This document shows positions 5,688 through 10,020 of a stretch of DNA of 10,020 nt, one piece after another (position 1 is the first letter of the stretch; every line of letters starts with the position of its first letter). The stretch spans positions 1 through 10,020 of the forward strand of contig JAZRGT010000008.1 of NCBI GenBank assembly GCA_045644325.1, given 5' to 3'. The position numbers were made by a program, and so were the translations under genes. Below the pieces are notes generated by a model. The model saw nothing but the letters and a program-made list of their open reading frames with translations, made no database searches and was not told the origin of the DNA. This DNA comes from CAG-390 sp045644325 (GTDB taxonomy: Bacteria; Bacillota; Clostridia; Oscillospirales; CAG-272).

Positions 5688-6439
5688 TGGCAATTAAGGC
5701 AATAGTTGTGGATCTCGACAGAACGCTGTTGCATACTGATAAAACGATTTCTCCGTATACAGCCGAAATTTTTAAGAAGTGCAAGCAAAAGGGAATCATT
5801 TTGATGGTTGCGACTGCGCGACCGCTGCGCACGATGCTGCAGTTTTGCGAGATCATTGATTTTGATGCAATATCGGTGACCAACGGCGCAAGGGTAATAT
5901 GCGGCGATTATCGTAAAGAATACGGAATTTCTCAGATAAGCGCAGAGCGGCTGTTGAATGCATTGAAACGCTATCCCGATTTTCGCGTAACTCTTGAAAC
6001 GGGAGAAGAAGCTTACTCCAATGTGCCTATTGAGGACTATTATTCGGTCATTTCCGACGATCTTGCGGCAGTTGCGAGAACTGAAGGAGCTGTCAAGATA
6101 CTTGTGGGTCTTGATACTCCCGAAACCTTGGAGCTTGTCAAAGAGATGCTGACCGATGACCTCTATTATACGGTCGCGAATGGGCATCTGATGCAGATCA
6201 TGAGTACATCCGTGACCAAATGGAACGGTGTAAAAGCGATGCTCGAGATATGCGGATGTTCGGCGGAAGAAACGGTGTATTTCGGTGACGACTATGACGA
6301 CGTCGCGCCGATCAGAATGTGCGGTGTCGGAGTTGCGGTTTCAAATGCGATCGATGAAGTGAAAACGGTAGCCGATTATATCGCGGAAAGCAATGACGAT
6401 GACGGCGTTGCGAAGTTTATTGAAGGAAGAATACTGTAA
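5687..6439 (+). CDS. Cof-type HAD phosphatase
   Basis: A 250-aa haloacid-dehalogenase superfamily phosphatase of the Cof/IIB type, cytosolic and Mg-dependent, acting on sugar phosphates, nucleotides or related small phosphates. Motif I is D9-L-D11-R-T-L (D9 nucleophile), motif II is T43 in VATARP, motif III is K178 in SVTKWNGVKAM, and motif IV is G200-D-D-Y-D-D in the acidic loop that binds the metal. The cap domain (about 80-175) lies between motifs II and III, as in C2-cap members, but total length is slightly below the usual 260-290. AAGGAG (5670-5675) precedes the ATG by 11 bases. It overlaps the Nudix stop by one base. Confidence 0.92.
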   Translation: MAIKAIVVDLDRTLLHTDKTISPYTAEIFKKCKQKGIILMVATARPLRTMLQFCEIIDFDAISVTNGARVICGDYRKEYGISQISAERLLNALKRYPDFRVTLETGEEAYSNVPIEDYYSVISDDLAAVARTEGAVKILVGLDTPETLELVKEMLTDDLYYTVANGHLMQIMSTSVTKWNGVKAMLEICGCSAEETVYFGDDYDDVAPIRMCGVGVAVSNAIDEVKTVADYIAESNDDDGVAKFIEGRIL

Positions 6440-6441
6440 AG

Positions 6442-6747
6442 ATGAAAGTAATTACGCTTTGCGGAAGCTACAGATTCAAGGAAGAAATGGCAGAGGTCGC
6501 CGAGATCATGACGCTCGCGGGCAACTGTGTGCTTACTCCGAATGAGCTTACAAGAGATTCCAAAGACGATTATACCGAAGAAGAAGCTCGGATGATCGAT
6601 ATGATGCACAAGGAAAAGATCAGGATCTCTGACGCTATCCTTGTTGTCAATGTCGGAAAGTATATCGGAAAGAGTACGCAAAATGAGATCGAATTTGCGG
6701 AGAAAATAGGTAAGGAAATATTATATTATACCGATTTGGATTTGTAA
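6442..6747 (+). CDS. Small nucleoside 2-deoxyribosyltransferase-like protein
   Basis: A 101-aa protein with the outline of the nucleoside 2-deoxyribosyltransferase superfamily: ITLCGSYRF at residues 4-12, SDAILVVNVGKYIG at 63-76, and STQNEIEFA at 78-86. E82 stands where the catalytic glutamate of that superfamily is found. It is shorter than classical enzymes (about 150 aa), so it could be a nucleoside or nucleotide glycosidase, or a binding protein, rather than a transferase. It begins 2 bases after the HAD stop with GGAAG upstream and is the last gene of the operon; a hairpin at 6754-6792 follows. Family placement rests on motifs alone. Confidence 0.75.
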   Translation: MKVITLCGSYRFKEEMAEVAEIMTLAGNCVLTPNELTRDSKDDYTEEEARMIDMMHKEKIRISDAILVVNVGKYIGKSTQNEIEFAEKIGKEILYYTDLDL

Positions 6748-6753
6748 TTACAC

Positions 6754-6795
6754 AAACCGGCGCCGATTTGCTTATGCGATCGGCGGCGGTTTCTA
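6754..6795 (+). terminator. Probable terminator at the end of the seven-gene operon
   Basis: AAACCGGCGCCGAT (6754-6767) pairs with ATCGGCGGCGGTTT (6779-6792) with one mismatch, loop of 11 bases. The T tail is short (TTTCTATT) and runs straight into the -35 box at 6796, so it may be leaky. Confidence 0.7.
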
Positions 6796-6824
6796 TTGAC
6801 ATATCGAGTGAAATTTATTATAAT
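6796..6824 (+). promoter_or_regulatory. Consensus sigma-A promoter of the PHP-domain gene
   Basis: Exact TTGACA at 6796-6801, 17-base spacer, exact TATAAT at 6819-6824, 30 bases before the ATG. It shows the PHP gene has its own transcript and that its coding start is not upstream at 6768, since that would place the promoter inside the gene. Confidence 0.92.
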
Positions 6825-6854
6825 TATTACAATACAATCGAGAAAGGCAAAATA

Positions 6855-7871
6855 ATGGCTATCAAAGTATTTATATCCAAGGATAAAAAGCAGTTCAAGG
6901 GCAATATGCATTGCCACAGCACGATCTCGGACGGAAGACTGACTCCCGAGGAATTGAAGGCGGCTTACAAGGCGGAGGGATATCAGGTCCTCGCGATCAC
7001 CGACCACTGCTCCCCCCACCCGCACAACGATCTGACAGACGATGAATTCCTGCTTCTTACCGGTTACGAAGCGTATATCCGCCCCAATAAAAAAGCAAAG
7101 AGCGACCGCTTCTTCCCCGAAGTGCATCTTTCTCTTTTTGCGCGCGACAAGGATAATGACAAATATATCTGCTACAACCGCGTTTATTGCAAATATTTCA
7201 AGGGCGACCACGAAACTCTCAACCGCGTCGGCTCGGAAGAACCCCGTGAGTACACGATGGAGTACATAAACAAGTTCATTAAAACGGCGACCGATAACGG
7301 TTATCTCGTTTCCTTTAACCATCCCACCTGGTCGACAGAGGATGATCAGAACATTCTGAAGCTCGAGGGGTGGCACAGCCTTGAGATGGATAATACTAAT
7401 TCCTATCTCATCAACTCTCTTGAGCACAACGAGCTTCTTTATGAAAAGCTCCTCAAAAACGGTGTCAGAGTCGGCTGTCACGCGGGCGATGACAATCACA
7501 ACAAAAAGCCCTTCGGACATCCGCTCTGCGATTCCTTCGGAAGCTTTACGATGTTCGTAGCCGACGAGCTGAATTACGATAGCGTATTCGGCGCATTTGA
7601 AAAGGGCGATTACTATGCATCAACAGGACCTCGCATCCTTTCGCTTTCGATCGAGGATGGCAAGACCGTGCGCGTTGAGACCTCGGATGCCGACCGCATC
7701 ATTATGTTCTCGGGCACGAGAAAGACAAAGGTCGCGCTTGACGAAGAGGGCGGCACTGTCAACACCGGCGAGTTTGAGCTCCACGAAAAGACGAATTTCT
7801 TCCGCATAACTGTCATCGACAAGCAGGGTAAGAGAGCTTGCACGAGAGGTTATTTCAGAGATGAGTTTTAA
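6855..7871 (+). CDS. PHP-domain metal-dependent hydrolase (CehA/McbA-like)
   Basis: A 338-aa PHP-superfamily protein, predicted to be a cytosolic metal-dependent phosphoesterase or hydrolase; relatives include histidinol phosphatase, 3',5'-nucleoside bisphosphate phosphatases and CehA/McbA-type enzymes. Metal ligands seen are H19 and H21 in NMHCHSTISDG with D26, D50-H51 in ITDHCSPH, E75 in LTGYEAY, the histidine in VSFNHPTW (about 156) and the histidines and aspartates in VGCHAGDDNHN (about 213-223). The C-terminal 70 residues look like a small beta domain. The start is the ATG at 6855, preceded by GAGAAAGG and a consensus promoter; an upstream in-frame ATG at 6768 falls in the preceding terminator. 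No signal peptide. Substrate unknown. The gene converges on nagA. Confidence 0.88.
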   Translation: MAIKVFISKDKKQFKGNMHCHSTISDGRLTPEELKAAYKAEGYQVLAITDHCSPHPHNDLTDDEFLLLTGYEAYIRPNKKAKSDRFFPEVHLSLFARDKDNDKYICYNRVYCKYFKGDHETLNRVGSEEPREYTMEYINKFIKTATDNGYLVSFNHPTWSTEDDQNILKLEGWHSLEMDNTNSYLINSLEHNELLYEKLLKNGVRVGCHAGDDNHNKKPFGHPLCDSFGSFTMFVADELNYDSVFGAFEKGDYYASTGPRILSLSIEDGKTVRVETSDADRIIMFSGTRKTKVALDEEGGTVNTGEFELHEKTNFFRITVIDKQGKRACTRGYFRDEF

Positions 7872-7872
7872 T

Positions 7873-7910
7873 AAAAATGAGGATTGAGCCGCAGCTCAAT
7901 CCTCATTTTT
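7873..7910. terminator. Bidirectional terminator between the PHP gene and nagA
   Basis: A perfect 16-bp stem: 7873-7888 (AAAAATGAGGATTGAG) pairs with 7895-7910, loop CCGCAG. Both arms end in A/T runs, so it can stop transcription from either side. The last codons and stop of nagA lie inside the right arm. Confidence 0.93.
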
Positions 7911-9050
7911 ATACATATAAGTACTTCCGATAAAGATCTTCTGTACCTTAAAGTTTTTATCAAGCACGACTATATCCGAGTCGAGTCCGACCTCGAGCTT
8001 ACCCTTATTCAGCCCGAAAAGTCTTGCGGGAGTTGCCGAGAGCATCGTTGATGCCTCGGAGAGGGTGAAGCCGCATTCGTTCACGAGTACACGGAGCAGC
8101 ACGTCTGCTGTCGCCACGCTTCCTGCAAATGCGCTTCTGTCGGAAAGCTTTGCCACGCCGTCCTCGATGATATATTCGACACCGCTCATAACTCCGCAGG
8201 TCGCCGGTGATCCAGCAACGCTGAGGCTGTCGGTGACGGCGGCAACGTTATCGATGCCCTTGATCTTGACGATCATTCTGACGAGATCGGGCGGCAGATG
8301 CTTGCCGTCGGCAATGATCTCGGCGCAGATTTCGTCGCGAAGGAATGTGCTTTCGATAACTCCGAGTGAGCGGAAACCGTGATCGCGTGTAACTGTTGAG
8401 GTGCAGGAGTAGAGGTGAGTAACAAGGCTTAATCCGTTATCGATGGCGAGCGCCATGTCGGAGTATTTTGCATCGGTGTGACCTGCCGAAGCAACAATTC
8501 CGTGGGATTTGAGGAATCTGCAGAACTCGCCGTTCTTATCGCGCTCGGGCGCGTATGTCCAGCGGACGATCGTGTCGCCTGTCTCCTCAACCAATGCTAC
8601 ATATTCTTCGGGCTTTGGCTCGGTGATGTGACCGGGTGCCTGTGCGCCGCACTGTGCGGGCGAGAGGTATGGACCTTCCATATGCGCGCCGAGAAGATTG
8701 CGTGCAAGCGGATTTTTCTTTGCAATTTGAATATTCTTTACCGCCTCGCGCATAATGGGAAACGCGCCGGTGGTGACGGTGGGGACGATGGTGGTCGTTC
8801 CGTGAGTCATATGGAATACGCATCCGTCCACAATCTCGTCGGGCGAGGATTCCGTGAAGCTGAAGCCGCCTCCTCCGTGGGTATGGATGTCGATGAATCC
8901 CGCCATAACGTAATTGCCGGTGGCGTCGATTATCTCGCCTTCGGGACGTTTTTCTGTGATTTCCGCGATCTTGCCGTCTTCGATAACGATAAACCCGTCA
9001 AAAATACCGTTTGGCAGAACGATCAGATCGCTTTTGATGATCCTTCTCAT
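7896..9050 (-). CDS. nagA: N-acetylglucosamine-6-phosphate deacetylase
   Basis: A 384-aa amidohydrolase that removes acetate from GlcNAc-6-phosphate to give GlcN-6-phosphate in amino-sugar use and cell-wall recycling; cytosolic, metal-dependent. Landmarks: H56-T-H58 in GFIDIHTHGGGG, E125 in HMEGPYLSPAQCGAQ, the metal histidines in SAGHTDA and VTHLYS, ADGKHLPPDLV, the catalytic aspartate in AVTDSL, and the usual C-terminal amidohydrolase strand (GKLEVGLDSDIVVLD). Where classical NagA has THLFNAM, this protein has THLYSCTSTVTRDHG, so it belongs to a variant branch. Length is normal. It starts 3 bases after the nagB stop with no strong RBS, so it is probably coupled to nagB. The stop codon lies in the bidirectional terminator. 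Confidence 0.92.
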   Translation of the reverse strand: MRRIIKSDLIVLPNGIFDGFIVIEDGKIAEITEKRPEGEIIDATGNYVMAGFIDIHTHGGGGFSFTESSPDEIVDGCVFHMTHGTTTIVPTVTTGAFPIMREAVKNIQIAKKNPLARNLLGAHMEGPYLSPAQCGAQAPGHITEPKPEEYVALVEETGDTIVRWTYAPERDKNGEFCRFLKSHGIVASAGHTDAKYSDMALAIDNGLSLVTHLYSCTSTVTRDHGFRSLGVIESTFLRDEICAEIIADGKHLPPDLVRMIVKIKGIDNVAAVTDSLSVAGSPATCGVMSGVEYIIEDGVAKLSDRSAFAGSVATADVLLRVLVNECGFTLSEASTMLSATPARLFGLNKGKLEVGLDSDIVVLDKNFKVQKIFIGSTYMYKNED

Positions 9051-9053
9051 AGC

Positions 9054-9812
9054 TTAAAGAAGCGACGCGCTGTCGGGATCGAGGTAGAGGATCGATCCAT
9101 CGCGTGTGCGGAGAACCGATGCAGGACAATGCTCGTCGATGCTTGCGGTCAGGGTTTCGCGTACTGCCCAAGCCTTTGTCGGCGCGGGAACGATGCAGAA
9201 GAGGTGGGGAGCGCTTACGAGCATCGGGACGGTCAGGGTGATGGCGTATTTCGGAACGTCATCGATCTTAGCGAAGCATCCGTCATTGACCTGCTGATTG
9301 CGGCAGACCTCGTCGAGCTTGACGGGCTTTACAAGCTTTGTATCGTTGAAATCGGCAACGGGCGGATCGTTGAATGCGATGTGTCCGTTCTCGCCGATGC
9401 CCATAACGACGATGTCGATCTTGGTTGCGGAGAGCAGGGAAGAGTAGCGCGCGGATTCCTCGTCGGGATCGGTGGCGTCGCTCTTGATGTAGTTAACGCT
9501 CTTGAAGGGAACAAGACCGAAAATGTGCGCATCGAGGAAGTTGCCGAAGCACTGCGGTGCGGAGGAGTCGAGACCGATGTACTCGTCCATATGGTAGGCG
9601 TTGATACGGTTCCATTCGATAGACTTGTCGGCAACGAGCGAAGCGAGTACCTCGTTCTGCGAGGGCGCGGCGGCGAAGATCATAGAGATCTCGTCCTTCT
9701 CCGCGAGCAGTTCCTTGATCTTTGCGGAAATATCCTCAGCCGCAGCCGCACCCATTGCGGTGCGCGAGTCGTATATGTTGACCTTGAGTTTGTCTTGGTA
9801 GTAGGTTTTCAT
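9054..9812 (-). CDS. nagB: Glucosamine-6-phosphate deaminase, variant NagB family
   Basis: A 252-aa NagB/6-phosphogluconolactonase-fold enzyme predicted to turn GlcN-6-phosphate into fructose-6-phosphate and ammonia, completing the path started by NagA. Key stretches are D76 in YHMDEYIGL (equivalent of the enolisation base D72 of E. coli NagB), H144 in GIGENGHIAFNDPP, and the QQVNDGCF-like segment. Two things differ from the E. coli enzyme: the TGSTP phosphate loop near the N-terminus is replaced by FAAAPSQNE (46-54), and the D141 and E148 positions are N142 and D149. Asn at the first position is, from memory, also seen in Bacillota NagB. GTGAGGT at 9819-9825 is 6 bases before the ATG. A related isomerase activity is possible. 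First gene of the nagB-nagA operon. Confidence 0.88.
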   Translation of the reverse strand: MKTYYQDKLKVNIYDSRTAMGAAAAEDISAKIKELLAEKDEISMIFAAAPSQNEVLASLVADKSIEWNRINAYHMDEYIGLDSSAPQCFGNFLDAHIFGLVPFKSVNYIKSDATDPDEESARYSSLLSATKIDIVVMGIGENGHIAFNDPPVADFNDTKLVKPVKLDEVCRNQQVNDGCFAKIDDVPKYAITLTVPMLVSAPHLFCIVPAPTKAWAVRETLTASIDEHCPASVLRTRDGSILYLDPDSASLL

Positions 9813-9841
9813 TGGTTTACCTCACTTTGATTGATGAGATA

Positions 9842-9870
9842 ATTATAGCATAATTTTGGGGTGTGGTCAA
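9842..9870 (-). promoter_or_regulatory. Promoter of the nagB-nagA operon
   Basis: Read on the minus strand: TTGACC (9870-9865), 17-base spacer, TATAAT (9847-9842) with TGC just before it (extended -10). A short palindrome AATTAT-AGC-ATAATT at 9841-9855 overlaps the -10 and may be chance or an operator half; no NagR or GntR site is obvious. Confidence 0.85.
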
Positions 9871-10020
9871 GGGTTATTAGTAAAGAAGCCCCGATAAAGT
9901 TGGGTTGTATAATTTTGACGGGGACTCTGAACCCGAAGCTCGCGCATAATTGGGATGGTGAGTTTTGTGCTGTGGTAGCGCGAGCTCTATTATTGTTTCG
10001 CTTTGCGAAACAATAAGGGG
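9871..10020. other. Gene-free right edge with several inverted repeats
   Basis: No coding sequence supported. It lies upstream of the nagB promoter. Inverted repeats seen: CCCCG/CGGGG (9889-9893 with 9919-9923), AGCTCGCGC/GCGCGAGCT (9937-9945 with 9978-9986, loop 32) and TATTGTTTCGC/GCGAAACAATA (9991-10001 with 10005-10015, loop TTT). The last has no T tract on either strand. The region could belong to an element that continues beyond the window. Confidence 0.6.
9991..10015. repeat. Perfect 11-bp hairpin at the right edge
   Basis: TATTGTTTCGC and GCGAAACAATA around TTT. The stem is perfect, but no T run follows within the window, so I do not call it a terminator. Confidence 0.8.

Noticed and set aside
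6768..6854. N-terminal extension of the PHP protein from the ATG at 6768
   Set aside because: It overlaps a terminator hairpin and a perfect promoter, lacks an RBS, and the ATG at 6855 has a good one.
6726..7520. 264-residue minus-strand open frame opposite the PHP gene
   Set aside because: The PHP gene has all its metal ligands, an RBS and a consensus promoter; the antisense frame has none of these and runs across the promoter.
8478..9830. 450-residue plus-strand open frame antisense to nagA-nagB
   Set aside because: It covers both genes of a well-supported minus-strand operon, has no RBS or recognisable domain, and its composition is what the opposite strand of biased codons gives.
9915..9950. 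tRNA T-arm-like GGGTTCAGAGTCCC on the minus strand
   Set aside because: The loop has an extra base, and no acceptor stem, anticodon arm or CCA end fits around it.

Overview
The window looks like part of a chromosome of a Clostridia-type Bacillota. The evidence is the strong G-rich ribosome binding sites, TTTACA/TTGACA-N17-TATAAT promoters (often with an extended -10 TGN), Bacillota-like VanZ and NagB/NagA proteins, and mid-range base composition. The genus cannot be read from the sequence.

Layout. (1) 1-348 is the 3' part of rpsI (ribosomal protein S9) with its terminator. (2) 349-2507 is an AT-rich accessory stretch with three small envelope genes: a 236-aa lipoprotein with an N-terminal 15-residue repeat, a 123-aa membrane protein and a 121-aa lipoprotein. 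The first two sit inside matching non-coding flanks. The upstream flank holds the last bases of rpsI, a terminator, a hairpin/promoter and an RBS leader; the downstream flank is about 75 bp. The proteins between these flanks are unrelated. A degenerate ~10-bp ACGAT repeat array (1323-1410) lies between the two units. (3) 2603-6747 is a tightly packed plus-strand operon of seven genes: a DUF2310-like zinc-ribbon protein, an HD-domain phosphohydrolase, an isoprenylcysteine-methyltransferase-like membrane protein (probably starting at TTG), a VanZ-like membrane protein, a Nudix hydrolase, a Cof-type HAD phosphatase and a small nucleoside 2-deoxyribosyltransferase-like protein. Junctions overlap or are 1-2 nt apart. 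(4) 6796-7871 is a PHP-domain metal-dependent hydrolase with its own consensus promoter. (5) On the minus strand, converging on it through a shared bidirectional terminator, is a nagB-nagA pair (9812-7896) for amino-sugar phosphate catabolism, with a promoter at 9842-9870. (6) 9871-10020 has no gene but holds several inverted repeats.

How the genes work together. NagA removes acetate from GlcNAc-6-phosphate and NagB converts GlcN-6-phosphate to fructose-6-phosphate and ammonia. Four products of the seven-gene operon belong to families that act on nucleotides, nucleosides or small phosphate esters, which fits a housecleaning role, but two polytopic membrane proteins are embedded among them and the joint role is unknown. 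The most unusual structure is the repeated-flank arrangement after rpsI. It looks like a tandem duplication of a terminator-promoter-gene-3' flank unit in which the coding sequence has been exchanged.
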